A stretch of 64,000 nucleotides of DNA from Halegenticoccus soli (GCF_002844195.1 NZ_PEND01000002.1:496001-560000), one strand, 5' to 3'. Numbered from the stretch's first letter, positions 41,481 to 51,682 are shown. Notes: a model not told the origin generated them from the letters alone. Numbers and translations are program-made.

Positions 41481-42383
41481 GTGCCCCTGACCGCCGCGGC
41501 GGCCGTCGGCCTCGCCGCCGGGCTCGACCGCGCGTTCGCCGAGCCGCCGACGCGGTTCCACCCGGTCGCCTGGTTCGGCCGGCTCGTCGCCCCGGTCGAC
41601 CGCGAGTGGCGGCGACCGAAACCCGTCGGCGTCGCCGCCGCGGCGCTCCTGCCGCTTCTCGCCGGAGGCGTCGCGGCCGGGATCGTCCGCGTCGGCGGAC
41701 TGATCCACCCTGTCGCGGGCGCGGCGGCGGCGGGCGCGGTCCTGTTTTCGACCACGAGCCTCCGGATGCTGCTCGACGCGGCCCGCGACGCGGTCGCGCT
41801 CGCCGGGACGGACCTCGACGCGGCCCGGCGCGGCCTCCGGGCGCTCGCCGGGCGCGAGGCGTCGGACCTCTCCGCGGGGGAGGTTCGGAGCGCCGCGGTC
41901 GAGAGCGCGGCCGAGAACCTCGCGGACGGACTGGTCGGGCCGCTCGCCGCCTTCGCCCTGCTCGCGCCCGTCTCGCTCCCGCTCGCGGCCGCCGGCGCGG
42001 CGTGGGTGAAGGGCGTCAACACCCTCGATTCGATGCTCGGCTACCGGACGAAGCCCGTCGGCTGGGCGAGCGCCCGGCTCGACGACCTCGTCATGTGGCT
42101 CCCCGCCCGCCTGAGCGCCGTGCTCCTCGCCGTCGCCGCCGGGGATCCGGGGGCGCTGCGGCGCGGCTCCCGGTGGGCGCGGGAGCCCCCCTCGCCGAAC
42201 TCCGGGTGGCCGATGGCGACGCTCGCCGCGGCGCTGTCGGTCAGGCTGGAGAAGCCGGGCGTCTACGCGCTCGACCCGGACGCGGCCCTCCCGACGGAGG
42301 CGGAGGCGGCGCGCGGAATCCGCGCCGTCGGCGTCGCCGGCGCGATCGCGTACGTTCTCGCGGGGGCGGTCGCGTGGCTGTGA
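41481..42383 (+). CDS. cbiB: Adenosylcobinamide-phosphate synthase CbiB
   Basis: A 300-residue membrane protein that attaches aminopropanol phosphate to adenosylcobyric acid. The N-terminus has DRAFAEPPTRFHPVAWFG, the middle ESAAENLADGLVGPLAAF and the conserved WVKGVNTLDSMLGYRT, followed by RLDDLVMWLPAR. Several membrane helices are seen. It begins with GTG 41481, preceded by GGAGGTGAG. The upstream HAD and downstream cobS genes are in the same operon. Confidence 0.94.
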   Translation: MPLTAAAAVGLAAGLDRAFAEPPTRFHPVAWFGRLVAPVDREWRRPKPVGVAAAALLPLLAGGVAAGIVRVGGLIHPVAGAAAAGAVLFSTTSLRMLLDAARDAVALAGTDLDAARRGLRALAGREASDLSAGEVRSAAVESAAENLADGLVGPLAAFALLAPVSLPLAAAGAAWVKGVNTLDSMLGYRTKPVGWASARLDDLVMWLPARLSAVLLAVAAGDPGALRRGSRWAREPPSPNSGWPMATLAAALSVRLEKPGVYALDPDAALPTEAEAARGIRAVGVAGAIAYVLAGAVAWL

Positions 42384-42459
42384 CCGCTGCGGAGGTGGTC
42401 GCGTGCCTCCGCTCCGGGGGAGATCACGTCGCTCTGATCGCCGCGGGGGTGACCGCGCG

Positions 42460-43215
42460 GTGTTGATCCTCTCGGCGCTCCGCGGGGCGGTCGCGTTTCT
42501 CACCCGCCTCCCGGTCCGCGGCGACGAGCGCGCGTGGGAGGCGTTCCGTCGCACGCCCGCGTCGTTCCCGATCGCGGGCTACCTCGTTGGCCTCCTCGCG
42601 GCGCTGCCGCTCGCGCTCCCGATCCCCCCGACCGCCGCCGCGGCGCTGTACCTCGCGACGATCTACCTCGTCACGGGCGTCGCCCACGCCGACGGCCTCG
42701 CCGACCTCGGCGACGCCGCGGCCGTCCACGGCGACCCCGGCCGCCGGCGATCGGTGCTGAAGGATTCGCAGACCGGCGTCGGCGGGGCGCTCGCGCTCGC
42801 GCTGACGCTGGCCGTCCTCGCGCTCGGCGCGCTGGGGCTCGCCGGAACGGGGCGACTGGTCGGGCTCCGCCTCGCCGTCGCCGCCGAAGTCGGGGCGAAG
42901 GTCGGGATGGCGCTCCTGATCTGCCTCGGCGACGCCGCGCACGAGGGACTCGGGTCGGAACTCGTCGACGAGGCCCGCCCCGCCTCGCTCCCGCCGGTGC
43001 TGGTCGCGGCCGTCCCCGCCGTTCTGTTCGCCCCGTTCGGGAGCGGCGCGGCGCTCGCCGCGGCGCTCGCCGCCGGCCCCGTCGCCGCGCTCCTTGTCGG
43101 CCGGTGGGCGCGGATCCGCCTGGGCGGCGTCTCGGGCGACGTCCTCGGCGCGGCGAACGAACTCGGCCGGGCCGCCGCGGTCCACGCGGGGGTGATCGCG
43201 TGGACTGTCTCCTGA
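42460..43215 (+). CDS. cobS: Adenosylcobinamide-GDP ribazoletransferase CobS
   Basis: A 251-residue integral membrane enzyme that joins adenosylcobinamide-GDP to alpha-ribazole(-phosphate), closing the nucleotide loop. The N-terminal [10 protein letters not shown] and the metal-binding [11 protein letters not shown] motif are diagnostic, and [11 protein letters not shown] and [16 protein letters not shown] follow. I chose GTG 42460 because GGGGGTGA precedes it at a good distance; upstream residues in the same frame are Arg-rich and unlike the family. Confidence 0.94.
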   Translation: MLILSALRGAVAFLTRLPVRGDERAWEAFRRTPASFPIAGYLVGLLAALPLALPIPPTAAAALYLATIYLVTGVAHADGLADLGDAAAVHGDPGRRRSVLKDSQTGVGGALALALTLAVLALGALGLAGTGRLVGLRLAVAAEVGAKVGMALLICLGDAAHEGLGSELVDEARPASLPPVLVAAVPAVLFAPFGSGAALAAALAAGPVAALLVGRWARIRLGGVSGDVLGAANELGRAAAVHAGVIAWTVS

Positions 43216-43760
43216 TGTGCGGCGGCAGGGGGACGCGGCTCGACGCGGCGGTCGAAAAGCCGCTCGTCGAGATCGGCGGACGGCCGATGGTCGACCGGGT
43301 GTGCGACGCGCTCGCCGGGAGCCGCGCCGGGACGGTCCGCGCCGTCGTCTCGCCGCACACCCCTGCGACCCGCGACCACCTCGACGCGCGGGGCGTCGAA
43401 CTCCTCGACGCGCCCGGCGACGGCTACGTCGAGGATCTTACCTGCGCGCTGGAGGCGGTCGGCTCGCCGGCGCTCACCGTCGCCGCCGACCTGCCGCTGC
43501 TCGCGCCGGAACTCGTCGATCGGGCCCTCTCGGCGGCCGGGGGGGAGTCGCTCGCCGTCTGCGTCCCGGCGGAACTGAAGCGCCGGCTCGGCGCGAGCGC
43601 GGACGCGACGTTCGAGCGCGGCGGGCGCGAACTCGCGCCGACCGGGCTGAACGTCGTCGCCGGCGCGGAGGATGCGATGCACGTAAGTTACGACGCGAGA
43701 CTCGCTGTGAACGTGAACAGACCGACCGACATCGAACTCGCGGAGGCGCTGTGCGACTGA
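43200..43760 (+). CDS. cobY: Adenosylcobinamide-phosphate guanylyltransferase CobY
   Basis: A 186-residue archaeal enzyme that converts adenosylcobinamide phosphate to adenosylcobinamide-GDP, replacing bacterial CobU. It has the nucleotidyltransferase signature [19 protein letters not shown] and the metal site [12 protein letters not shown]. The GTG at 43200 overlaps the end of cobS by 16 bp and is preceded by GGGGGTGA. The C-terminus [14 protein letters not shown] is typical. Confidence 0.93.
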   Translation: MDCLLMCGGRGTRLDAAVEKPLVEIGGRPMVDRVCDALAGSRAGTVRAVVSPHTPATRDHLDARGVELLDAPGDGYVEDLTCALEAVGSPALTVAADLPLLAPELVDRALSAAGGESLAVCVPAELKRRLGASADATFERGGRELAPTGLNVVAGAEDAMHVSYDARLAVNVNRPTDIELAEALCD

Positions 43761-44743
43761 TCCTCGTCGCCGGGACGACCCGGACGGCTGCGATCGAGGG
43801 GATAAGCGCCGCCGGCGCCGACCCGGACGTCATGGTCCACACGCCGAGCGCCGACGCCGAGATCGTCGAGTACGGGCGGACCGTCCGCGCGCCCGTCGTC
43901 CCGGTCAGTCCGACGGGCTGTCCGACGCCGGCGGCCGTCACCCGCGCCGCGCGGGAACTCGCGGGGTTCGAGACGCTCGTCGTCGACGGCGGCCTCGCGG
44001 AACCGACCGGCGCACCGACCGTCTCCGTCGGGGCGCGGCCGGGGCGCGACGTCCGCGAGCCGGATCCCGTGCCGACCGCGCCGGGGGCGTTCGCGGCCGC
44101 CAGGCGGTTCGGCCGACGGCTCCCCGACTCCGAGGTCGTCGTCGGCGAGACGATCCCGGGCGGGACGACGACGGCGCTCGGCGCCCTCCGGGCGCTCGGC
44201 GAGGAGTGGTCCGTCTCCTCGTCGTTCCCCGACAACCCCGCGGAGCTGAAGGCGGCCGTCGTCGCCGACGGACTGGCCGCGAGCGACATGTCGGCGGGCG
44301 ACGCGGCGGGCGATCCCCGGCGGGCGCTCCGCCGGATGGGCGACCCCGTGTTGGCCGTCGTCGCGGGGCTCGCGGCCGGGGCGCTCGAATCCGGCGTCCG
44401 GGTGACGCTCGGCGGCGGCACCCAGATGCTCGCGGCCGCGGCGCTCGTGAGGCACGCGGGGATCGAGGAGCCGCTGTCGCTCGCCACGACCTCCTTCGTC
44501 GCCGACGACGTGCCGGACCTGCCGGTCGCCGCGGGCGCGCTCGACCTCGGGCTGACGGTGACCGATCCGGGGTTCGAGGGCCGCGACGAACCGGCGCTCG
44601 CCGCCTACGTCGCCGGCGAGGCGAAGGAGGGTGCGGGGATGGGCGGCGCGCTCGCGCTCGCGGACCGGGCGGACCGTCTCGACGGTGTCGCAGACAAAAC
44701 GCTTGAGACGGTCGACGCGCTCGTAGCTGACGATGGACCCTGA
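43751..44743 (+). CDS. cobT: Archaeal CobT-type nicotinate-nucleotide phosphoribosyltransferase
   Basis: A 330-residue protein of the archaeal branch of CobT, expected to activate the lower-ligand base to its alpha-ribotide. Recognisable parts are the N-terminal [20 protein letters not shown], the central [15 protein letters not shown], the glycine-rich [15 protein letters not shown] and the C-terminal [15 protein letters not shown]. The GTG at 43751 overlaps cobY by 10 bp, and the end overlaps the next gene by 11 bp, so the operon is tightly packed. Confidence 0.9.
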   Translation: MRLILVAGTTRTAAIEGISAAGADPDVMVHTPSADAEIVEYGRTVRAPVVPVSPTGCPTPAAVTRAARELAGFETLVVDGGLAEPTGAPTVSVGARPGRDVREPDPVPTAPGAFAAARRFGRRLPDSEVVVGETIPGGTTTALGALRALGEEWSVSSSFPDNPAELKAAVVADGLAASDMSAGDAAGDPRRALRRMGDPVLAVVAGLAAGALESGVRVTLGGGTQMLAAAALVRHAGIEEPLSLATTSFVADDVPDLPVAAGALDLGLTVTDPGFEGRDEPALAAYVAGEAKEGAGMGGALALADRADRLDGVADKTLETVDALVADDGP

Positions 44744-45743
44744 CTCCCTCTCGGATCTCGGCCACGTCCTCCACGGCGGCGTCTCGGACCACTCGGTCCT
44801 CGACTTCAGCGCCAACACGAACCCGCTCTGTCCCCGCGGCGTCGCCTCGGTGTACGACGCCGCGCTGTCGGCGTCCCGCCGGTACCCGACGGACGATTAC
44901 ACGTCGTACCGGACCGCCGCCGGCCGGTACGTCGGCTGCGCGCCCAGGGAGGTCGTCCCGACCGCCGGCGGTCTCGCCGCGATCCGGCTGGCGCTCGGCG
45001 TCTCCGTCCGCCCCGGGGACTCGGTGCTCGTTCCGTTCCCCAGCTTCGGCGAGTACGACCGCGAGGTTCGGCTCCAGGGCGGGACGCCAGAGTTCGTCCC
45101 GCACGACGCCGCCCTCGACGCCGACCCCGAGCCCCACGCGGCCGCGATCGTCTGCAACCCCAACAACCCGACCGGCGACGCGTACGACCCGCGCGCGCTC
45201 CGCGCGTTCGCCGAGCGCTGCCGGGACGCGGGGACGGTACTGCTGGTCGACGAGGCGTTTCTCGACTTCACCGACCACCCGAGCCTCGCCGGGACGCCGG
45301 GGGCGGTCGCGGCGCGGTCGCTGACGAAGATGTTCGGCCTGCCGGGCCTCCGCGCCGGCTTCGCGGTGGCGACGGGCGACCTCCGCCGGCGGCTCGAAGC
45401 CGCGCGCCCCACCTGGGCGCTCGGCACCCCGGCGGCCGACGTCGGAGCGTACTGCATGGGGCGGACGAACTTCGTCGAGGAGACGCGGAACCGGGTGTCG
45501 GCGGAGCGCGAACGGATGCGCGCGTCGCTCGCCGAGTCGTTCGACGTGCATCCGTCGGACGCGCCCTTCCTGCTTTTCGACGTCGGCGATCGGTCGGTGG
45601 GGGCCGTCGTCGACGCCGCCCGCCAGGACGGCATCGCCGTCCGGGACGCGACGACCTTCCGCGGGCTCGACTCGCACGTCCGGGTCGCCGTGAAGCGCCC
45701 GCGCGAGAACGACCGGCTGCTCGCGGCCCTCGCGGATGTTTGA
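44733..45743 (+). CDS. cobD: Threonine-phosphate decarboxylase CobD
   Basis: A 336-residue PLP enzyme of the histidinol-phosphate aminotransferase fold that makes aminopropanol phosphate for CbiB. Visible are the N-terminal [19 protein letters not shown] (typical of CobD), the [14 protein letters not shown] segment, VDEAFLDF, and the PLP lysine in [16 protein letters not shown]. Its place inside the cobalamin operon argues for CobD over HisC. Confidence 0.9.
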   Translation: MDPDSLSDLGHVLHGGVSDHSVLDFSANTNPLCPRGVASVYDAALSASRRYPTDDYTSYRTAAGRYVGCAPREVVPTAGGLAAIRLALGVSVRPGDSVLVPFPSFGEYDREVRLQGGTPEFVPHDAALDADPEPHAAAIVCNPNNPTGDAYDPRALRAFAERCRDAGTVLLVDEAFLDFTDHPSLAGTPGAVAARSLTKMFGLPGLRAGFAVATGDLRRRLEAARPTWALGTPAADVGAYCMGRTNFVEETRNRVSAERERMRASLAESFDVHPSDAPFLLFDVGDRSVGAVVDAARQDGIAVRDATTFRGLDSHVRVAVKRPRENDRLLAALADV

Positions 45744-46446
45744 GGCGACCGTCCGGGAGGGGGTGCTCCGCCTGCGACGGCCGGGGACGCGCTGGCTGTC
45801 GACGGGCCACGCCGGCGGCGAGTCGCGCGGCCCGGTCGCCTACAACGTCACCGTGCCCGAGGGGTGGCCGGAGACGGACCTCGACGCGTACGTCGCCGAC
45901 CGGCGGGCGCGCGCGGGATTCGACGAGGCAGGGCCGGCCCTCCTGACCGGCGTCGACCAGCGGCACGCCCGGCGGGCGCGACTCGGCCCGGTCGAGGCGG
46001 TCGTCACCGCCGGCGTGTCGAACCCCGCGACGCTGCCGCTGTCGCCGACGGGAGATGCCGACGACCCCGATGGGGACCGCTCCGACGGGTCGCCGCGCGC
46101 CGGGACGATCAACGCCTTCGTCGGGACGACCCGGGCGCTCGACGCCGGGGCGCTCGCGAACCTGCTGACGGTGGTCGCGGAGGCCAAGGCGGCGACGCTG
46201 CTCGCGCGGACCGGTTTCTCCGGGACGACGACGGACGCGGTCGTCGTCGCCTGCGATCCCGACGGCGAGCCCGCGGCGTTTTCGGGGAGCGCCACGGCGG
46301 TCGGCGCGGCGGCGCGCGCCTGCGTGCGGGACGCGCTCGCGGCGTCGCTCGACGCCCGGTACGCCGAGGTCGAGATGCCGGAGTCGGTCGCGGAGGCGGC
46401 CTACGGCGTCGTCACCGACGAGCGGGCCGAGATCTCCGAGCCGTAG
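45736..46446 (+). CDS. cbiZ: Adenosylcobinamide amidohydrolase CbiZ
   Basis: A 236-residue salvage enzyme that trims the aminopropanol from adenosylcobinamide to give adenosylcobyric acid, which re-enters through CbiB. Typical segments are AYNVTVPEG, TGVDQRHAR, VVTAGVSNPATLP, GTINAFVGTTRALDAGAL and ATLLARTGFSGTTTDAVVVAC. The ATG lies within the last codons of cobD, so the two are translationally coupled. Confidence 0.92.
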   Translation: MFEATVREGVLRLRRPGTRWLSTGHAGGESRGPVAYNVTVPEGWPETDLDAYVADRRARAGFDEAGPALLTGVDQRHARRARLGPVEAVVTAGVSNPATLPLSPTGDADDPDGDRSDGSPRAGTINAFVGTTRALDAGALANLLTVVAEAKAATLLARTGFSGTTTDAVVVACDPDGEPAAFSGSATAVGAAARACVRDALAASLDARYAEVEMPESVAEAAYGVVTDERAEISEP

Positions 46447-46507
46447 GCCGTCCGATTCCTCATCGAACAATTCAAGCATGGTTGCGGTAGATACACCGAG
46501 GTAGCAC

Positions 46508-47863
46508 ATGAGGGGATTCGTGATCGCCGGGACCGCGTCCGGCGTCGGCAAGACGGTGGCGACGCTCGCGACCTGTCGCGCGCTCCAGCGGGCGGGGTAC
46601 GTCGTTCAGCCGGCGAAAGCCGGGCCGGACTTCATCGATCCCAGCCACCACACGGCCGCCACGTGGCGCGCCTCGCGGACGCTCGACCCGTGGTTGCAGG
46701 GCGAAGCGGGCATGCTGCGGAACTACCACCGCGGCGAGGGAGACGTCTGCGTCGTGGAGGGGATGATGGGCCTGTACGACGGGGACACGAGCACGGCGGC
46801 CGTCGCGGAGGCGCTGTCGCTGCCGGTCGTCCTGGTCGTCGACGCGAGCGCGGGGATGGAGAGCGTCGCGGCGACCGCGCTCGGATTCCGGGAGTACGCC
46901 GCCCGCGCCGGTTACGACGTCGACGTGGCGGGGATCGTCGCCCAGCGAGCGCACGGAGGCCGGCACGAGCGCGGGATCCGCGGCGCGCTCCCCGACGACC
47001 TCGCGTACTTCGGCCGGATTCCGCCCCGCGACGACCTCGAGATCCCCGACCGACACCTCGGCCTCGTGATGGGCGAGGAGTCGCCGCTGACCGCCGAGGC
47101 GCTCGACGCGGCCGCGGATTGTCTCAACCTGGAGGCGCTCGTCGAGGTCGCACGCGCGCCGCCCGAACCGGACGGGGCCGCCGGCGGATCGAACGGATCG
47201 ACCGGGAGCGCCGGAAGCGCCGGAACTGCCGGGGGAACCGAAACGGCCGGGACGACCGAAAAGACCGTCGCGGTCGCCGACGACGCGGCGTTCCGGTTCG
47301 TCTACCCGGCGACGCGCGAACGCCTCCGCGAGCGAGCGGAGGTCGTCACGTTCGCTCCGACGCTCGGCGACGATCTCCCCGACTGCGACGGCGTCTACCT
47401 GCCCGGCGGCTACCCCGAGCTCCGCGCCGAGGCGCTCGCTGAGAGCCCCGCGCTGCGGACGCTCGCGGAACGGGCGGCCGACGGGCTCCCCGTCCTCGGC
47501 GAGTGCGGCGGGCTGATGGCGCTCTCCGAGTCGCTCACGACCGTCGAGGGGGAGACGCACGCGATGGCCGGGATCCTCCCCGCCGACGTGCGGATGCACG
47601 AGCGCTACCGGGCGCTCGATCACGTCGAACTCCGGGCGCGGACCGACGCGCTCACGGCCCGCGCGGGCGAGACGATCCGCGGCCACGAGTTCCACTACTC
47701 CGGCGCGGACGTCGGCGGCGACGCGCGCTTCGCGTTCGACGTCTCGCGCGGGAGCGGCATCGACGGCGAACGCGACGGCCTGACGGAGTACCGGACGCTC
47801 GGGACGTACGCGCACGTCCACGCCGAGAGCGGCGCGTTCGACCGCTTCGTCGAGGCACTCTGA
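46508..47863 (+). CDS. cbiA: Cobyrinate a,c-diamide synthase CbiA
   Basis: A 451-residue ATP- and glutamine-dependent amidotransferase that amidates the a and c side chains. The N-terminal ATPase has GTASGVGKTVATLA, PAKAGPDFIDPSHH and VEGMMGLYDG. The C-terminal glutaminase domain has LPGGYPELRAEAL and the nucleophile Cys in LGECGGLMAL, with a closing HVHAESGAF. Between the domains, at about residues 222-250, is a Gly/Ser/Thr-rich linker. It starts 61 bp after cbiZ, with GAGGT in front of the ATG. Confidence 0.95.
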   Translation: MRGFVIAGTASGVGKTVATLATCRALQRAGYVVQPAKAGPDFIDPSHHTAATWRASRTLDPWLQGEAGMLRNYHRGEGDVCVVEGMMGLYDGDTSTAAVAEALSLPVVLVVDASAGMESVAATALGFREYAARAGYDVDVAGIVAQRAHGGRHERGIRGALPDDLAYFGRIPPRDDLEIPDRHLGLVMGEESPLTAEALDAAADCLNLEALVEVARAPPEPDGAAGGSNGSTGSAGSAGTAGGTETAGTTEKTVAVADDAAFRFVYPATRERLRERAEVVTFAPTLGDDLPDCDGVYLPGGYPELRAEALAESPALRTLAERAADGLPVLGECGGLMALSESLTTVEGETHAMAGILPADVRMHERYRALDHVELRARTDALTARAGETIRGHEFHYSGADVGGDARFAFDVSRGSGIDGERDGLTEYRTLGTYAHVHAESGAFDRFVEAL

Positions 47864-47917
47864 GCCTGGGGAGACACCGAGACACGCCACGACCGCCCGG
47901 AGACACCGATACACACC

Positions 47918-48613
47918 ATGACCGACGAAGACGCACGAACCAGAGACGAACTGCTGAAGAACACGCCCGGCCGGGGGATCACCCCCGAGGCGCGCCCCAT
48001 CGAACCGAGCGCGCCGGAGGAGTTCGGCCTCGTGCAGGTCTGGTGGGGCGGCGGCAAGGGCAAGACCACCGCCGCGATGGGCATGGGCTTTCGCGCCGCG
48101 GGCCACGGCTACCGCGTCCACATGCTCCAGTTCATGAAGGGCGGGGCAAACAGCGTCGAGGCAGTCCGCGGCGAGTACAACGCGATATCGGCCATGCCGG
48201 GGTTCTCCTACGAGAACACGGGTCACTACGGCTGGCACGGCTTTCTCGACGGCAGTGACGACGACGAGCACGCCGCGAAGGCGGCGGGCGCGCTCGCGCG
48301 CGCGGAGGAGCTACTCGGGGCCGCGGGCGAGGCGGACCTCTCCGCACCCCTCGACCTCGCGGGGCCGCCCGAGGACGGAATGCACATGCTCATCCTCGAC
48401 GAGGTGCTGTACGCCGCGAACTCGGGATTGCTGGAGCCCGAGGACGTGCTCGATCTGATCGACGCGAAGCCCGACGGCCTCGAACTGGTGCTCACCGGGA
48501 GCCACGAGGAGCCGGCGTACCTGCTGGATCGGGCCGACCTGGTCACGGAGGTTCGGAAGGCGAAACACCCGATCGACGCGGGCCAGCGGGCGCGGAAGGG
48601 AACGGAGTACTGA
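47918..48613 (+). CDS. cobA: Corrinoid adenosyltransferase CobA (CobO/BtuR type)
   Basis: A 231-residue ATP:cob(I)alamin adenosyltransferase. The P-loop is WWGGGKGKTTAAMGM (about residues 42-56), followed by HMLQFMKGG, the Walker B-like MLILDEVLYAANSGLL and the GSHEEPAYLLDRADLVTE segment, and it ends with HPIDAGQRARKGTEY. The N-terminal 35 residues are a polar extension. It follows cbiA, whose product becomes its substrate after reduction. Confidence 0.94.
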   Translation: MTDEDARTRDELLKNTPGRGITPEARPIEPSAPEEFGLVQVWWGGGKGKTTAAMGMGFRAAGHGYRVHMLQFMKGGANSVEAVRGEYNAISAMPGFSYENTGHYGWHGFLDGSDDDEHAAKAAGALARAEELLGAAGEADLSAPLDLAGPPEDGMHMLILDEVLYAANSGLLEPEDVLDLIDAKPDGLELVLTGSHEEPAYLLDRADLVTEVRKAKHPIDAGQRARKGTEY

Positions 48614-48649
48614 CGGGGCGGCCGTCACCGCGCACCGATCGGCCGGGGA

Positions 48650-49825
48650 TCACTCGGCGGCCGCGACGTCGGGAACGCCGCGGGTGCCGGTCGCGAGAAC
48701 GGTGAGTGCGACCACGGCGACGAGCGCCGCGGCGAGGAACGCGGGCGTCGCCATCGCCGCGCCGATGCCGCGCGCCTCCGCGACGACGCCCATCGCCGTC
48801 GGCACGACCGCGAGTCCGAGGTACGTCGCGCCGGTGGTGAGCGCGTTTATCGGACCGCTGTAGGCGGGTTCGGCGTCGACGCTGTACGCCGAGAGGGTGG
48901 GGAAAAGTCCGGAGACGAGGACGCCTGCCGCGAAGGTGGCAGCGAGCATCGGGTATCCGGTCGTCGCGGCGAAGGCGGCGGCGAGGACCGGCACCGCGAG
49001 CAGCGAGACGACGCCGACGAGAGACAGGTAGGAGACGCGCTCGACGAGCCACGTGTATAGCAGGCGACCGGGGACGTAGCCGAGCAGGTAGACCGAGAGC
49101 GCCGCGTTCGCGAGCGTCCGATCGAAGAAGGTCGACGCGTAGTACGGGAGCCACGTGAAGACCGCCCCCTCGATACCACCGGTCAGCGCCATCGCGGCAC
49201 CGGCGCCGAGTACGGCGGGGCGGCGGAGGAGCCGCCGGAGGGCCGCGAGAGAGAGCGTTCGCTCGCCGCCGAGGTCGTCCGGAACGTCGAGTCGCGCGAC
49301 CAGCGCCGCGACCGGAACGAACCAGGCCGCGACGAGCAGGTACGTCGCGCGCCAGTCGGCGACGCGGAGCGCGCCGGTGACGACCAGCGGGCCGGCGACG
49401 GCCCCGATCGCCCACGCGAGCGAGTACAGCGAGAACAGCCGACCGCGACGGGTGGGGTAGAGGTGGCTCAACACCGCGCGATCGATCCCGCGGAAGACGC
49501 CGCCCGCGGTCCCCTGCACGAGGAGTGCGAGCAACAGCACCCGGTAGTCGGACGCGCCCGCGAGCAACAGTAGACCGGCGAGGGCGCCGGCGGTCCCGAC
49601 CAGCATCGTCCGTCTCGCGTCGAGCCGCCCGGCGAGGAGGCCCGCGGCGAGCACCGCGAGGACGAACCCGACGGTTCCGGCGGGCGCCACGAGGCCGAGC
49701 AGTCCCTCCGAAACGCCGAACTCGGCCTCGAAACTGGCGAGCAGCGCGCCGCGACTCTGTAGCGCGACCGCGTCGCCGAAGACGAACAGGAAGATCGCGA
49801 TTATCCAGGCGCGACGGCGGTCCAT
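48650..49825 (-). CDS. MFS transporter
   Basis: A 391-residue major facilitator with about twelve membrane helices. The loop between helices 2 and 3 reads AAGLLAGRLDARRTML, and a weaker motif follows in the second half. It is convergent with the cobA gene and divergent from the nitroreductase gene inside the cobalamin region, but nothing in the sequence indicates a corrinoid or cobalt substrate. Confidence 0.85.
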   Translation of the reverse strand: MDRRRAWIIAIFLFVFGDAVALQSRGALLASFEAEFGVSEGLLGLVAPAGTVGFVLAVLAAGLLAGRLDARRTMLVGTAGALAGLLLLAGASDYRVLLLALLVQGTAGGVFRGIDRAVLSHLYPTRRGRLFSLYSLAWAIGAVAGPLVVTGALRVADWRATYLLVAAWFVPVAALVARLDVPDDLGGERTLSLAALRRLLRRPAVLGAGAAMALTGGIEGAVFTWLPYYASTFFDRTLANAALSVYLLGYVPGRLLYTWLVERVSYLSLVGVVSLLAVPVLAAAFAATTGYPMLAATFAAGVLVSGLFPTLSAYSVDAEPAYSGPINALTTGATYLGLAVVPTAMGVVAEARGIGAAMATPAFLAAALVAVVALTVLATGTRGVPDVAAAE

Positions 49826-50040
49826 GGCTCGCCGTTTCCCGCACCTCGACTAAGCTACTCACGTTCCGGTCGGCTTCGCCGGAGATCGGTGGCAGTGCGA
49901 CGTCGCGCTCGGCAGTCCGGAGCTCGTCGTCGCCCCTCCCGCCGCCGGCGGAGTCCGCTTCGTCGCCCAACGAGGCAGACGGATCCATCGACGACTTCGG
50001 GCCGGGGATTCGACCCTCAGTCGCCTTCGACCCCCAGCCG

Positions 50041-50048
50041 CCTTTACC
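50041..50048 (+). promoter_or_regulatory. TATA-like box for the tandem nitroreductase gene
   Basis: CCTTTACC is centred 27 bp before the ATG at 50071, indicating a leaderless transcript. Confidence 0.5.
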
Positions 50049-50070
50049 TCCCGCGCGCGTAGACGGACCC

Positions 50071-51660
50071 ATGAGCGAGGGAGTCGACGCCGTCGCGTAC
50101 CACGAGCGGACCAAACACTCCCCGCGGAGCGTCAGGGAGTCCGGCCACCGCCTCGACTTCGAGAACAGGCCGCGGCCGTACAAGGCGTACGAGGGCCTGC
50201 CGGAGGTCCCGCTCCCCGAACCGGGCGACCTTCCCGACGTGCCGGCGCTCCGGGCGATCACCGGCGACTGGGGGGAACGGGGCGACTGGGGCGAAGGGCA
50301 CAAAGGGAGTACTGGGGGCGAAGCGGACCGAGCGCCGGCGGAGATCACGCGCGAGACGGTCGCCGCGCTCTGCCACTACGCCACCGGGAACACGAAGGTG
50401 CTGCGCCGCGGCGACCGCGAGATCCCGTTCCGCGCCGCGGCCTGCACCGGCGCGCTCTACCACGTCGACCTCTACGTCGTCTGCGGCGACCTGGCGGACC
50501 TGGACGCCGGCGTGTACCACTTCGACCCGCGCGACCGCTCGCTCGACGTACTCCGGGAAGGCGACTTCCGGGACGCCCTCGCGGCGGCGACGGGTGGCGA
50601 GGACGCCGTCCGCGCCGCGCCCCTGTCGTTCGTCGCCACGTCGACCTGGTGGCGGAACGCCTGGAAGTACCGCGAGCGAACCTACCGGCACGCGTTCTGG
50701 GACTCCGGGACCGTCCTCGCCAACCTCGCGTCGGTCGCCGCGGTTCTCGGCCTGCCGACCGAGGTCGTCCTCGGCTTCGTCGACGGTGACGTCGCCGACC
50801 TGCTCGGCGTCGACCCCGTCCGGGAAGCGCCGCTCGAAGTCGTCCCCGTCGGCGCGGGTTCCGGCGCGCCAGCGTCGCCGCCGGTCGAACCCCTCGATCC
50901 CGAAACCCGGCCGCTCTCCGAGCGAGAGCGCGAGTTCGAGTTGATTCGGGAAGCCTACCGGGCGTCGGCGCTGCCCGACGCGTCCGCCGTCCGAGAGTGG
51001 CGCGGGACCGGCGCGCCCGCGGATCCGCCGTGGCTCGCGGCGGCGGGTGACGGCCCGCGGATCGACCTCGATCCGGTCGGCGACGATCGGGCGTCGAAGG
51101 TGCCCCTCGACGTCGCGATCGAGCGTCGGGGGTCCTGCCGGGAGTACGCCCGGGAGACGCTGAACCGGCGGAAGGTGGCGACGGTCCTGGACCGCGCGCT
51201 GAACCGCTCCCCCGCCCCGCTGGACGTGGCAGATCCCGACGGGCCGCCGCTGCAGTTCGCGGACTGCTACCTCGTCGTCCACGGCGTTTCGGGCGTCCCG
51301 AGCGGGGCGTACCACTACCACCCGACCGAGGGGGCGCTCGAACTGCTGCGCGAGGGGAACTTCCGCTGGGAGGCCGGCCACCTCGCGCTCGACCAGCGGC
51401 TCGCGGCAGACGCCGGCCTCGTCGCCTTCTTCGCGACGGACGTCGCGGCCGTCCGCGACCGGTTCGGCGACCGCGGCTACCGCGTCGCGCAGCTGGAGGC
51501 CGCTCTCGCCGCCGGCCGGCTCTACCTCGGCGCGTACGCCCACCGCGACCTCGGCGCGACGGGGCTGACGTTCTACGACGACGCGGTGACCGACTTCCTC
51601 TCGCCGCGCGCGGCCGATCAGACGCCGCTCTTCTGCTGGACGCTCGGGCGACCGGCGTGA
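50071..51660 (+). CDS. Tandem nitroreductase-domain protein (SagB/ThcOx type)
   Basis: A 529-residue FMN-dependent oxidoreductase with two nitroreductase-like halves. The first half (about residues 90-270) has the GALYHVDLYVV ... GVYHFDPRDRSLDVLREGDFR pattern of SagB-type proteins, and the second (about 345-529) repeats it as DCYLVVHGVSG ... GAYHYHPTEGALELLREGNFR, preceded by RRGSCREYARETLNRRKV. The N-terminus AYHERTKHSPRSVRESGH is family-typical. SagB relatives oxidise azolines in peptides, but no cyclodehydratase is nearby. Its place between cobA and cobyric acid synthase raises a role in corrinoid reduction or lower-ligand chemistry; this is a guess. Confidence 0.83.
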   Translation: MSEGVDAVAYHERTKHSPRSVRESGHRLDFENRPRPYKAYEGLPEVPLPEPGDLPDVPALRAITGDWGERGDWGEGHKGSTGGEADRAPAEITRETVAALCHYATGNTKVLRRGDREIPFRAAACTGALYHVDLYVVCGDLADLDAGVYHFDPRDRSLDVLREGDFRDALAAATGGEDAVRAAPLSFVATSTWWRNAWKYRERTYRHAFWDSGTVLANLASVAAVLGLPTEVVLGFVDGDVADLLGVDPVREAPLEVVPVGAGSGAPASPPVEPLDPETRPLSEREREFELIREAYRASALPDASAVREWRGTGAPADPPWLAAAGDGPRIDLDPVGDDRASKVPLDVAIERRGSCREYARETLNRRKVATVLDRALNRSPAPLDVADPDGPPLQFADCYLVVHGVSGVPSGAYHYHPTEGALELLREGNFRWEAGHLALDQRLAADAGLVAFFATDVAAVRDRFGDRGYRVAQLEAALAAGRLYLGAYAHRDLGATGLTFYDDAVTDFLSPRAADQTPLFCWTLGRPA

Positions 51661-51682
51661 GCGCGACGCGCGCGGAGCCCCG

